A stretch of 64,000 bases of DNA, taken from Gemmatimonadales bacterium. Lineage in GTDB: Bacteria; Gemmatimonadota; Gemmatimonadetes; Gemmatimonadales; JACORV01. The position numbers and the translations under genes were made by a program. Location: positions 23,276-87,275 of the forward strand of contig DATJUT010000031.1 in the NCBI GenBank assembly GCA_035502185.1, given 5' to 3'. Positions 17,243 through 26,243 of this stretch are shown here, piece after piece; position 1 is the stretch's first letter, and every line of letters begins with the position of its first letter. The notes below the pieces were generated by a model. The model was not told the DNA's origin and searched no databases. It worked only from the letters and a program-made list of their open reading frames with translations.

Positions 17243-17875
17243 ATGAGCGACGCTCTACTGGCGCTCCGCGAATACGCCAAGCTCGCGCCCTGGAACATCC
17301 GGGACCTCGCGGCCATCTCCGGGGGCATTCTCGACGCCTCCGGCGTGACGCCGATCAACGCCGCGGCCCAGAGTCACCCGTCCGATCGCACGATCCGCTT
17401 CTACGTGACCCGGCACCTGATGAGCCCGCCCGAGGGCCGGGGGACGGCGGCGACCTACGGCTACCGGCACCTGCTCCAGCTCCTGTCGATCAAGCTGCGG
17501 CAGATGGAAGGCGCCACCCTGGCGACGATCACGAAGGACATCGCCGACTCCCCGGGCGACGTCCTGGAGAAACGGGTCGCCACGGCGCTGGGCACCTTGC
17601 CGGTTCCCGAGGAGATCCAGTTTCCCGGCGCCGTCGCACCGAGGGGCCGGGTGGCTCGGGCGGTGGGCCGGCGAGCGTCCAACGGCAGTGCGGCCGAGGG
17701 CGGCGAGCCCGGCAACGCGCCCGCGGGGGCCTGGTACCGCATCGCGCTCGACGACCTGGCCGAGATCTCGCTGCGCCACGACCACCCGGCCGCGCGCACG
17801 TCCGCCCAGCGCCAGCGCCTGGCAGAGCGGGTGGCGCGCGCCCTTCGCGAGGCCGCCGCCGACTCCGGACAGTAG
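17243..17875 (+). CDS. MerR-family-like transcriptional regulator
   Basis: A 210-residue protein with an N-terminal winged-helix region. HPSDRTIRFYVTRHLMSPPE and TYGYRHLLQLLSIKLRQMEG (about residues 45-93) follow the MerR pattern of a helix, the RTIRFY motif and the wing. An unusual 40-residue segment precedes the HTH. A disordered Gly/Ala linker and a C-terminal ALDDLAEISLRHDHPAAR element follow, perhaps a cupin-like or effector segment. It is divergent from the dehydrogenase cluster and so is a likely regulator of it. It ends 6 bp before the PHP gene. Confidence 0.72.
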   Translation: MSDALLALREYAKLAPWNIRDLAAISGGILDASGVTPINAAAQSHPSDRTIRFYVTRHLMSPPEGRGTAATYGYRHLLQLLSIKLRQMEGATLATITKDIADSPGDVLEKRVATALGTLPVPEEIQFPGAVAPRGRVARAVGRRASNGSAAEGGEPGNAPAGAWYRIALDDLAEISLRHDHPAARTSAQRQRLAERVARALREAAADSGQ

Positions 17876-17881
17876 CGCCGC

Positions 17882-19102
17882 ATGCGCCTGCGCTGGCGCC
17901 CGCCCCTCGTGCTGTCCGCCTGCGTCGTCGTGGCGCAGCTGTTCTCCGCCGCTCCCCTGGTCGACGTCGTCGGCTGGACCACGCCTGCGTCGGTCCGCAT
18001 CACCTACCCCGCGTCCCACGTGCTCTTCGCCCCGGTCACGTTGCTCGCGGATTGGCTGAACGGTGGGTCGCGCCGCGACCTGATCGGCTTCGCCCTGTGG
18101 GCGCTCGTGGGGTACGCGGTGCTGCGGCTGGCGGCGCGGAGGACCGCGGCACCCGGCCGGGCGCGACGCGAGACGCTGTGGGCGCTGGCCTTCCTGGTCG
18201 CGCTCGCCGCGTTCTGCGGCTGGGGCTACTGGCTGCCGCGCCCGATTCCCCGGCTCGTGCCGGCGAGCGCGGACGAGTTGGTGATGGACGTCCACTCGCA
18301 CACGGCGCTCTCCCACGACGGGCGCCCGGGATTCGGCGCCGGCCGGAACGCGGCCTGGCATGCTCGAGCCGGGTTCGACGTCGCCTTCGTCACGGACCAC
18401 AACGCCTTCGGCGCCGCGCGGGAGTGGCGAACGGGGGTGCCGCGGGGGCTCCCCCGCCTGCTCGACGGCGAGGAGATCTCCCTGTCGGGGATTCACGTCC
18501 TGGCGCTCGGAAACTCGACCCTGATCGACAACCGGCCCTACGACGCCTCGTGGGACTCGACCGGCGCCCTGATCCGGCGGCTGCACGGCGACTCCGTCTT
18601 CCTGGTACCGACCCTGCCGGAGGACTGGCGGCATCACACGGGCGCGGAGTTCGGCCAGCTGAGCGAATGGGGTGTGGACGGCTTCGAGATCTGGACCAGC
18701 GCGCCGCAGGCGATGGAGCTGCCCCCCTCCGGACGACGCACGGTGATTTCATGGTCGCGCCTCGAGAATCGGCCGATGTTCGGCTCGACCGACATGCACG
18801 GCTACGGAAACGCGGCGACGGTGTGGAACGTGGTGTGGCTGCCGGGATGGCGGGCGCTCGGCGACGCCGCGCTCCAGCGGGCCATCCTGACGCGGCTGCG
18901 CACCGGAGGCGCCGCCGCCAATCAGATCGTGGCACTCCGGCGCTGGCTGCCGCAGACGCGGCTCGAGTCCGCGATCAGCGTCCCGGTCAACCTCGGGCTT
19001 CTGCTCCGCACGGCTTCACGTCCGCACGCGCTGGCGCTGCTGGGATGGATCTGGGCGGTGGCGGCGGCGCTCAGCCTGCGCACGAACCCGCGGAGAGCGT
19101 GA
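17882..19102 (+). CDS. Membrane-anchored PHP-domain metallohydrolase
   Basis: A 406-residue protein. About three membrane helices occupy the first 120 residues. A PHP domain follows with metal ligands in MDVHSHTALSHDGR (D136, H138, H140), VTDHN, and a late STDMHGYG. C-terminal hydrophobic segments re-enter the membrane. PHP domains are trinuclear metal phosphoesterases; the family includes nucleotidases and polymerase-associated proofreading domains. Because the catalytic part should sit outside the cytoplasm, a phosphatase acting on exported substrate is plausible. The last 32 bp overlap the convergent glycosidase gene. Confidence 0.75.
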   Translation: MRLRWRPPLVLSACVVVAQLFSAAPLVDVVGWTTPASVRITYPASHVLFAPVTLLADWLNGGSRRDLIGFALWALVGYAVLRLAARRTAAPGRARRETLWALAFLVALAAFCGWGYWLPRPIPRLVPASADELVMDVHSHTALSHDGRPGFGAGRNAAWHARAGFDVAFVTDHNAFGAAREWRTGVPRGLPRLLDGEEISLSGIHVLALGNSTLIDNRPYDASWDSTGALIRRLHGDSVFLVPTLPEDWRHHTGAEFGQLSEWGVDGFEIWTSAPQAMELPPSGRRTVISWSRLENRPMFGSTDMHGYGNAATVWNVVWLPGWRALGDAALQRAILTRLRTGGAAANQIVALRRWLPQTRLESAISVPVNLGLLLRTASRPHALALLGWIWAVAAALSLRTNPRRA

Positions 19103-21422
19103 GCAGCGCCGGCTCGTAGAAGCCCCGCAGGTCGAGGTAGGCCGAGCCGTCCGTCCTGAAGGTGAGATCCGGATGCTCGATGGGCGCGGCACCCCGGTGC
19201 AGTCGCGCGCAGGCGCCTGGCGCGAGCCACGGGAACCGCAGCACGAGCCGGACGTGACGCGCCGCCGCCAACCCGACGGTTACTGCCCGGTCCGCCGGCC
19301 GATAGGCGATGCTGAGCGAATCGCGGCTGAGCTTCCAGCCGTCCAGCCGCCAGGTCGAGTCGTCCGCGATGCCATCGACGTGCGGAGCGATCTCCACCGA
19401 ATCGAGGTGCTCGTCCACCCCGAACAGTCCCCGCGCCACGAGATCGAGGAACGAGCCCGCCGAGAACATGAACAGGCCGTTGTTGTCGCCGCGTTCCCCG
19501 GGCCGCCCGTAGTTGACGCGGATGATTCGCGACGCCTCCTCGTCCAGCCGCTCCCAGGCGAGCCGGCGCTGGACGGCGGTCCCGTACCGGAACACCGATT
19601 CCAGCGCCTTGAAGTCCATGATGTGCCAGCCCCAGCCGGTCCAGTAGCCGGCGCGGTCGAACCACGGATCGTCGCTCGGCACGGCGTAGAAGCCGTGATT
19701 GCGCGCGTCCCACCACTCGGGCCGGAGGATCGTGCGCACCATCGTCGCCTGGATCCCCGTATCCGCCACCGCGCCGAACGCCAGGACGTCCACGGGCTGC
19801 AGATGGTAGTGATCCCAGCTGCCCGCACTGTCCGCCCGCAGGTGGTACGTGAACCACCCCAACGCGGGCCGCCACAGCGAGGGCAGGGCCGTGCGGATGC
19901 GCGCCGCCGCATCCCGCCATGCCGCCGCGCTGTCGCCGAGCCCCGCCGCGGGCAGCCGCCAAGCCGCCTCGTCTTCGAGCTCGGCGAGGCGGTCGAGGGC
20001 ATAGGCCGCGAGCGCGTTCACGTACGGGTCCTCGGTGAGGTACGGCTGGTCCGCGCGCGAGAGCGGCGACATCTCGGAGTAGGTGCCGAAGCTGACGCCT
20101 TCGACGAGACCGTCGGCCCGGTAGTCGGTCGCGAGCACGAACCGCGCGATCCGCCTCAGGTTCGGCAGCTCGCTGCCGAGCCATGCCGTGTCCCGGGTCG
20201 CGCGGTAGCAGGCGTAGCCCTTGAGGACCTGATACGGGTCCTTGTCGGCCATCCACCGTCCGCCCCAGTCGTCGGTCCACACGTAGCGGCCCTGCGCTCC
20301 GAGACGGTTCCAGGTCTCGTGGCGCTGGGCTCCGGAGGCGGCGGCGTACTGCTTCATCAGGCCGTACTCGGAGCACACCACCTCCGGGTCGCCGAGCTGC
20401 AGCGCCGTGGTGGCGCCGTACCAGCCGTCGCGGTCGAAGGCGGCCAGGAACGTGTAGGAGCCGGCCGGCTGGTTGCGGAACGTGGCGATCCGGTCGTAGT
20501 GCAGCATCGGCTGGGCCGCCGCCAGCACGTGCGTGAGCAGCACCGGCAGGTTCGAGGACGGCGTGCCCAACCGCAGGCCGGGAGCCACGTACGGGGCCGG
20601 GCTGTCCCCCATGGCCTGCGCCAGCACGCCGGCGGCCTCGTCGTCCGTGTCGCCGCGGCCGAAGACCAGCTCCAGGTGGAGGTGCCCCCCGGCATCACGA
20701 GCGGGCTCGAGCGCCAGCACCAGGCGTCCCACGGCCCGGCGCTCCCTGCCACCGGCCTCGGTGCCCAGGACCAGGGACGTGGCCTCGGTCCTGATCGCCG
20801 CCCGCGTGCCGCGCCCCGGCGCGATCGCCACCACCGTGTTCGCGATCGTGGAATCCCGCAGGAAGACGATGTGGCGGCTGTCGTCCACCACGATCCGGTC
20901 TCTCACGCCGTAACCCACCGAGCGCCAGCGGTGCTCGTAGAGGTCGGCAGGATCGATGGTGACGAGCACCAGACGGCCGAACGGCCAGTGCGGCGCCGTG
21001 ATGACCAGCTTGCCCGCCGCCACGGCCGTATCCCCTTGCACCTCGACCGCCAGCGGTACGCCGGTGGCCGAGTCCGCCACCAGGAGCGTCACGCGCCCAT
21101 CGGAGGAGAACCGCACGCTGTCCGCGAACGATGCGGCTTCGGCGGCGCGCTCGCCCGGCTGGAATCCTTCGACGCGGATCCAGCCGGTGAAGGTCACCGG
21201 GTTGATGGTGAGGTTCCTGAGCACGACGCCGCCCGCGGCGCTGTCCACCGCCACCCAGAACTGGAAGTGGGGCAGCAGCACGGCGGTGGGACGAAACGCG
21301 CGTGTGGCGACGACGGTGATGTCGGGCGCCGCCTGGGCGCGCAGGGCGGCGATGGGCAGGGCGGCGCACAGCAGGACGAAGGCGGCCGTCCGACGGCCCG
21401 CCGCCTCGAGTCTGGAACTCAC
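19071..21422 (-). CDS. Secreted (alpha/alpha)6-barrel glycoside hydrolase-like protein
   Basis: A 783-residue exported protein. The signal peptide runs to about residue 27 (ALRAQAAPD). A beta-rich N-terminal half is followed by a helical barrel with VWTDDWGGRWMADKDPYQVL, then EGVSFGTYSEMSPLSRADQP, then WTGWGWHIMDFKALESVF. This resembles amylo-alpha-1,6-glucosidase or GH63/GH15-like six-hairpin glycosidases. I cannot place it in a numbered family. The GTG at 21422 was chosen because it yields the signal peptide; no strong Shine-Dalgarno is seen. It is convergent with the PHP gene and divergent from lemA. Confidence 0.7.
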   Translation of the reverse strand: MSSRLEAAGRRTAAFVLLCAALPIAALRAQAAPDITVVATRAFRPTAVLLPHFQFWVAVDSAAGGVVLRNLTINPVTFTGWIRVEGFQPGERAAEAASFADSVRFSSDGRVTLLVADSATGVPLAVEVQGDTAVAAGKLVITAPHWPFGRLVLVTIDPADLYEHRWRSVGYGVRDRIVVDDSRHIVFLRDSTIANTVVAIAPGRGTRAAIRTEATSLVLGTEAGGRERRAVGRLVLALEPARDAGGHLHLELVFGRGDTDDEAAGVLAQAMGDSPAPYVAPGLRLGTPSSNLPVLLTHVLAAAQPMLHYDRIATFRNQPAGSYTFLAAFDRDGWYGATTALQLGDPEVVCSEYGLMKQYAAASGAQRHETWNRLGAQGRYVWTDDWGGRWMADKDPYQVLKGYACYRATRDTAWLGSELPNLRRIARFVLATDYRADGLVEGVSFGTYSEMSPLSRADQPYLTEDPYVNALAAYALDRLAELEDEAAWRLPAAGLGDSAAAWRDAAARIRTALPSLWRPALGWFTYHLRADSAGSWDHYHLQPVDVLAFGAVADTGIQATMVRTILRPEWWDARNHGFYAVPSDDPWFDRAGYWTGWGWHIMDFKALESVFRYGTAVQRRLAWERLDEEASRIIRVNYGRPGERGDNNGLFMFSAGSFLDLVARGLFGVDEHLDSVEIAPHVDGIADDSTWRLDGWKLSRDSLSIAYRPADRAVTVGLAAARHVRLVLRFPWLAPGACARLHRGAAPIEHPDLTFRTDGSAYLDLRGFYEPALLTLSAGSCAG

Positions 21423-21566
21423 CGCACGCTTCGCCGTTGGAGCGCTCCCGTGGCCGCCACCGACCTGGTGCACTGGGGTCGTGAGAGTGTATCCCGCTCG
21501 CCCCTCTCTTGCCAGCATGGCGGCGCGGCGGCACATTCGCAGCAACCTCCGCGTGATCGGGGTCTC

Positions 21567-22145
21567 ATGGGCTCGATTCTGTTCCTCGTCGTCCTCGTGG
21601 TCATCGTCCTGTGGGTGGTGAGCGCCTACAACGGGCTCGTCGCCCTCAAGAACCAGACGGTGAACGCGTGGAAGCAGATTGACGTGCAGCTCAAGCGACG
21701 GCACGACCTGATCCCGAACCTGGTCAACACCGTCAAGGGATCGATGGAGTTCGAGAAGGACACCTTGCAGGCGGTGGTGGACGCCCGCTCGAAGGCCATG
21801 GCCAGCGGCACCGGCGGCGTGAAGGAGACCGCCGCCGCGGAGGGCGCCCTCACCGGGGCGCTCGGCAAGCTGTTCGTGGTGATGGAGCGCTATCCCGACC
21901 TCAAGTCGTCGCAGAACGTGCGCGACCTGCAGGAAGAGTTGTCGAGCACGGAGAACAAGATCGCGTTCGCCCGCCAGCTCTACAACGATGTCGCCACCGG
22001 CTACAACACCCGGCAGCAGCAGTTCCCCACCAATCTCGTGGCCGGGCTCGCCAAGGCCGAGATCGCGGAGCTGTGGGAGATCGAGGACAAGGCCGAGCGC
22101 GCCGTGCCGCAGGTCGACCTCTCGCTCAAGAAGCCGCAAGGGTGA
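21567..22145 (+). CDS. lemA: LemA family protein
   Basis: A 192-residue LemA protein. An N-terminal membrane helix (residues 3-20) is followed by the family core: NAWKQIDVQLKRRHDLIPNL at about 33-52, then a long helical bundle with ENKIAFARQLYND and YNTRQQQFPTNLVA. The function of LemA is not well defined; it sits in the membrane and often precedes HtpX or TPM-domain genes. Here its stop overlaps the HtpX-like protease start (GTGA), a typical lemA-htpX pairing. Confidence 0.93.
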   Translation: MGSILFLVVLVVIVLWVVSAYNGLVALKNQTVNAWKQIDVQLKRRHDLIPNLVNTVKGSMEFEKDTLQAVVDARSKAMASGTGGVKETAAAEGALTGALGKLFVVMERYPDLKSSQNVRDLQEELSSTENKIAFARQLYNDVATGYNTRQQQFPTNLVAGLAKAEIAELWEIEDKAERAVPQVDLSLKKPQG

Positions 22146-23167
22146 CGGCGGGCGCGAACCTCTTCGAGCAGCAGGCGCGGAACCGCAGGCTCACGGTGGC
22201 CTGGCTGGTGCTGTTCATCCTGTTCTTCGCGTGGCTGGGCTTCGGCGGCGACCTGGCGCTCTACCTCGCCGCCGCCGCCCGCACCGAGGGCCAGGTGCCC
22301 TACCGCTTCCCGTGGATCGGCGTCGTGGTCACGACGATCGCGGCGATCACGGCCTGGGTGTCGTGGCGCAAGGGGCCGCAGCAGGTGTTGTGGTCCACCG
22401 GGGCGCGGGAGCTGACGGCGCCGCAGACCTTCGAGGAGAAGCAGCTCGTCAACGTCGTGGAGGAGATGGCCGTCGCCGCCGGGCTGCCGAAGCCCCGAGT
22501 GTACGTGATCGACGATCAGGACCCCAACGCGTTCGCCACGGGGCGGGACGCGCCCACCGCCTGCATCGCGGTCACGACCGGCCTCCTGGCCGCCGTCAAC
22601 CGCGAGGAGCTGCAGGGGGTGATCGCGCACGAGATGGGTCACGTGCGCAACCTCGACGTGCGCCTGATGACGCTCATCGCCTCCCTGGTCGGAGTGATCG
22701 TGGTGCTGTCCAACGGGATGGGGCGGATGCTGCGCGGCGGCGGGGGCCTGCTGGGCGGCCGGGGACGGAAGGCCAGCGGCCCGCTGGCCCTCGCGGCGCT
22801 GGTCGTGTTCGTGCTGTGGGTGATCACGCTGATCCTGGCCCCGTTCATCTCGCGCATCATGGCCATGGCCGTCTCCCGCGACCGGGAGTACCTGGCCGAC
22901 GCCACCGGAGCCGAGCTGACCCGCAACCCGGGGGCGCTCGCCTCCGCGCTGCAGAAGATCGAGACGCACGAGGCGCCCACCACCCACATCAAGGAAGGCG
23001 CCGCCCATCTGTGCATCGCGGACCCGCTGGGGCGCGACGTGAATCTCAAGGAGGGCCGGCTGGCGGACCTCCTCGCGACCCACCCCCCGATGGCGATGCG
23101 GATCACGCGCCTCAAGGGCATGGCGTTCCAGCAGCTGAAGGCCGCGGGTCAGCTTCCCGCAACCTGA
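22142..23167 (+). CDS. M48-family membrane zinc metalloprotease (HtpX-like)
   Basis: A 341-residue membrane protease. Two N-terminal helices precede the zinc motif HEMGH at 163-167 with catalytic E164. Two further helices follow, and the third zinc ligand is probably in SRDREYLADATGAELT. HtpX-type proteases degrade damaged membrane proteins. The GTG start overlaps lemA, so the two are translationally coupled. The C-terminus THPPMAMRITRLKGM is typical of the family. Confidence 0.92.
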   Translation: MTAGANLFEQQARNRRLTVAWLVLFILFFAWLGFGGDLALYLAAAARTEGQVPYRFPWIGVVVTTIAAITAWVSWRKGPQQVLWSTGARELTAPQTFEEKQLVNVVEEMAVAAGLPKPRVYVIDDQDPNAFATGRDAPTACIAVTTGLLAAVNREELQGVIAHEMGHVRNLDVRLMTLIASLVGVIVVLSNGMGRMLRGGGGLLGGRGRKASGPLALAALVVFVLWVITLILAPFISRIMAMAVSRDREYLADATGAELTRNPGALASALQKIETHEAPTTHIKEGAAHLCIADPLGRDVNLKEGRLADLLATHPPMAMRITRLKGMAFQQLKAAGQLPAT

Positions 23168-23185
23168 CGGCAGGCGGCGCGGTCG

Positions 23186-24673
23186 ATGAGCACCCCGGAC
23201 TGGCTGCTCTTCGCGCTCGCCCTCGTGCTCGCCGCGGGACTGGTGCTGTGGCTGACGCGGCGTGCCACGGCGGCGCTCCGCGGCCGGATGCGCCGCTGGG
23301 GGCGCCGTACCCTGCTCGACTTCCAGGCGCGCGTCGCACGCTACAAGCTCGTCTCCCGCCGCGCCATCCACGACGAGCTGATCCTGGATCCCGCGGTGGT
23401 CGGCGCGATGCGCGAGCATATGCGGCAGGAACACCTCACCGAGCTTGAAGTGCGCGTGCGGGTCGAGCGCTACATCGACGAGATCCTGCCGTTCTTCAAC
23501 GTGCTCTCGTACTACCGGCTTGGCTACAATCTGGCCAGGCTCACGCTCGACCTGCTCTACAACGTGACGGTGGACTACCAAGACGAGGCGGCGCTGGAGC
23601 GCATCCCGCGGCGCGACATGGTCGTGTACCTGATGAACCATCGCTCCAACGTGGACTACGTCGTCGTCGCGTACGTGCTGGCCCGGGGCGTCGCGGTGAG
23701 CTACGCCGTCGGCGAATGGGCGAGGGTCTGGCCGCTGGAGACGATCTTCAAGTCGTTTGGCTCCTACTTCGTCCGGCGCCGCTACCGCGAGCCGCTCTAC
23801 CACGCGGTGCTGGAGCGGTACGTGCAGCTGATCACGCGCCACGGCGTCACCCAGGGGCTGTTTCCGGAGGGGGGGCTGTCGCGCGACGGGCGGTTCCAGC
23901 CGGCGAAGATCGGCCTCCTCGACTACATCGTCGGCACGCTGCGGGAGACCGGCTTCGATCGCGACATCTGGCTGGTGCCCGTGGCGCTCAACTACGACCG
24001 CACCCTGGAGGACCGGGTGCTGATCCAGGAGTGTCTGGATCCCGAGCTGCGGCTCTCCCGTGCGCGCCAGGCCTCCAGCGTCCTCCAGTATCTGGTCTTC
24101 AACGCCGCGCGACTCGTCTCCGGCCGTCTCAAGCGCTACGGCCGGGCGGCCGTCAACTTCGGCACGCCACTGTCGGTGCGGGGCTGGCTCGCGGCCCAGG
24201 CCAGCGACGTCCTGGCCCTCCCGCGCCCGAGCCGCCTGCCCCACGTCCAGCGCCTGGCGGACGACGCGATGGAGCGGGTCCGCATCATCGTTCCGGTCAC
24301 GGCGGTGGCGCTCGCGTCCGCCGCCCTGCTGTCGTTCGAGCGGCACGTCGTCACCCTGCCCGAGCTCCTCGAGCGGATGCGCGAGTTCCGCGACCGCCTC
24401 CTCGACGTCAACGCCAAGGTGGTGCGCGCCGACCGGTCCATCGAGGCCACCTGGTCCATCGCCCGGCGGATGTTCCGGATGCGGCACGTCGTGATGGTCA
24501 CCGGTTCGTCCGTCGCCATCATGCCGCGTCAGCGGCCGCTGTTGGAGTACTACGCGAACTCGATCGCCCACCTGCTGCCCGGGGCGGACCCGGCGATCCG
24601 CCGGATGACCCCGGTCGACGACCGGGATGCGTCGCTGCACCGACTCAAGGAGCCAAGGAAGCGAAGCCGTTAG
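23186..24673 (+). CDS. PlsB-like glycerol-3-phosphate acyltransferase
   Basis: A 495-residue acyltransferase with an N-terminal membrane helix (about residues 8-24). Block I of the PlsB/PlsC superfamily is NHRSNVDY at 151-158 (His152 and Asp157). The GLFPEGGLSRDGRF block follows around residue 230. Length and block context resemble a shortened PlsB (1-acyl transfer to glycerol-3-phosphate) rather than PlsC. It would act in membrane phospholipid synthesis. It follows the HtpX gene by 18 bp. Confidence 0.82.
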   Translation: MSTPDWLLFALALVLAAGLVLWLTRRATAALRGRMRRWGRRTLLDFQARVARYKLVSRRAIHDELILDPAVVGAMREHMRQEHLTELEVRVRVERYIDEILPFFNVLSYYRLGYNLARLTLDLLYNVTVDYQDEAALERIPRRDMVVYLMNHRSNVDYVVVAYVLARGVAVSYAVGEWARVWPLETIFKSFGSYFVRRRYREPLYHAVLERYVQLITRHGVTQGLFPEGGLSRDGRFQPAKIGLLDYIVGTLRETGFDRDIWLVPVALNYDRTLEDRVLIQECLDPELRLSRARQASSVLQYLVFNAARLVSGRLKRYGRAAVNFGTPLSVRGWLAAQASDVLALPRPSRLPHVQRLADDAMERVRIIVPVTAVALASAALLSFERHVVTLPELLERMREFRDRLLDVNAKVVRADRSIEATWSIARRMFRMRHVVMVTGSSVAIMPRQRPLLEYYANSIAHLLPGADPAIRRMTPVDDRDASLHRLKEPRKRSR

Positions 24674-24743
24674 TCGGGAGGAGGCTGTGGGTCGTCGTCC
24701 CGCCACCTACCACCCACCAACCACCAGCCACCATATTCACTCC

Positions 24744-25709
24744 ATGCCCGCCCCCGTCTCCATTCCCGGCCTCGCGGTCGGCGCCCGCGTGGAAGACACG
24801 TTCGTCGTCTGGGACGTGGAGCAGCGGACCCAGGCCGACGGCAGCCCGTTCGTCATCCTCACCCTCGCGAACAGCACCGGCCGGGTGAAGACCGCCCCGT
24901 TCTGGACCTCCGACCTCCACAAGGTCGAGGGCCTCCAGAAGGGGGCCGTCATCAGCGTCGTCGGGGACCTGGGGACGTACAAGGCCGACCGGCAGCTCAA
25001 GGTCGCGAGCGTGCGCCCGGTGCCGCACGAGATGGCCGACTGGTCGAGGCTCCTGCCCTCCGTGGGTGACGTCGCGCCGTGGTGGAGCACCGTCGAGAAG
25101 TGGCGGGGCGACATGGCCGAGGGCCCGTGGCGGCGCGCGGTCGCGCTGTTCTTCGAGGATCCCGATTTCCGCGCGCAGTACGAGCGCTGCCCCGCCTCTC
25201 TGGCCAACCACCACGCCGAGCTCGGCGGCCTGCTGAAGCACACGGTCGAGGTCGGCGCGATCGCCCGCCCGATGGCCAAGGCGTGCGGCGCGGCCTGGGA
25301 CTTGGTGCTCTCGGGCGTCCTGCTGCACGACATCGGCAAGCTCGAGGCCTATCGCTGGGACGGCCCGTTCGAGATGACCGAGGCGGGCAGCCTGCTGGGA
25401 CACGTGGCGCTCGGGTCGCTCATGCTCGACCGGCGCCTCGACGAGCCGGACACGCCGGTCACGAGCGAGACGGAGCGCCTGCTGTTGCAGCACCTGGTGC
25501 TGAGCCACCACGGCGAGCTGGAGTTCGGCAGTCCGGTGCGTCCGATGACGCTCGAAGCGGAGGTGCTGCACCACGCGGACCTCGCCTCGGCGGCCACGGC
25601 GAACCTCGGCGCCGCCCTGCGCGAGACGGCGAACTTCGGCGAAGGCGAGTCGGTGTCGAAGCCGATCTGGTCGCTCGAGCGGCGGCGCGTGTATCGCGGT
25701 CCGTCGTGA
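24744..25709 (+). CDS. OB-fold/HD 3'-5' exoribonuclease (YhaM/KREP-like)
   Basis: A 321-residue protein with an N-terminal OB-fold nucleic-acid-binding domain (about residues 10-95, RVEDTFVVWDVEQR and VISVVGDLGTYK) and an HD domain. The HD ligands appear in LLKHTVEVG, LLHDIGKLEAY and LSHHGELEFGSP. This matches YhaM, a 3'-5' exoribonuclease. The ATG at 24744 follows a low-complexity ACC-rich leader. The stop overlaps the hpt start (GTGA). Confidence 0.87.
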   Translation: MPAPVSIPGLAVGARVEDTFVVWDVEQRTQADGSPFVILTLANSTGRVKTAPFWTSDLHKVEGLQKGAVISVVGDLGTYKADRQLKVASVRPVPHEMADWSRLLPSVGDVAPWWSTVEKWRGDMAEGPWRRAVALFFEDPDFRAQYERCPASLANHHAELGGLLKHTVEVGAIARPMAKACGAAWDLVLSGVLLHDIGKLEAYRWDGPFEMTEAGSLLGHVALGSLMLDRRLDEPDTPVTSETERLLLQHLVLSHHGELEFGSPVRPMTLEAEVLHHADLASAATANLGAALRETANFGEGESVSKPIWSLERRRVYRGPS

Positions 25710-26239
25710 GCGAGCCCAGGCTGGGCGCCGTGCTGTTCACGCGGGAGGCGATCGCCGCTCGGGTCGCCGAGATCGCGGCCGAGCTCAACGCGCGGTTCGC
25801 GGGGCGCTCCCCGGTGGTGGTCGCCGTCCTCAAGGGGGCGACCGTCTTCCTCGCCGACCTGCTGAGGCGGCTCACCTTCGGCGTGGCGGTGGACTTCGTC
25901 AGAATCGCTTCCTACGGCGCCGGCACTTCGCCGGGCGAGATCCGCTTCATCAAGGACGTGGAGCTGCCGCTCGCGGGCCGTGACGTGATCGTCGTGGACG
26001 ACATCGTGGACAGCGGCGGCACGCTGGCGCGTCTCCGCCGGGCCCTGGAGGCGCATCGTCCGGCCTCCATCACCACGGTCGCGCTGCTGCGGCGGGCCCC
26101 GAAGCGACGCCTTCCACCCACCCTCGACCTGCTCGGCTTCGAGCTGACGACCGAGGCCTTCGTCGCGGGCTACGGCATCGACTGCGCCGAGCGCTTCCGC
26201 GAGCTCGACGCCATCTACGCCGTGGAAGGGACGGGCTGA
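25706..26239 (+). CDS. hpt: Hypoxanthine phosphoribosyltransferase
   Basis: A 177-residue purine-salvage enzyme forming IMP or GMP from the base and PRPP. The PRPP-binding motif VIVVDDIVDSGGTL is near residue 95. VAVLKGATVFLADLLRR is the N-terminal substrate block, and FVAGYGIDCAERFREL the C-terminal base-binding block. The length is normal. The GTG start overlaps the nuclease stop, and the next gene starts 4 bp downstream. Confidence 0.93.
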   Translation: MSEPRLGAVLFTREAIAARVAEIAAELNARFAGRSPVVVAVLKGATVFLADLLRRLTFGVAVDFVRIASYGAGTSPGEIRFIKDVELPLAGRDVIVVDDIVDSGGTLARLRRALEAHRPASITTVALLRRAPKRRLPPTLDLLGFELTTEAFVAGYGIDCAERFRELDAIYAVEGTG

Positions 26240-26243
26240 CCGG

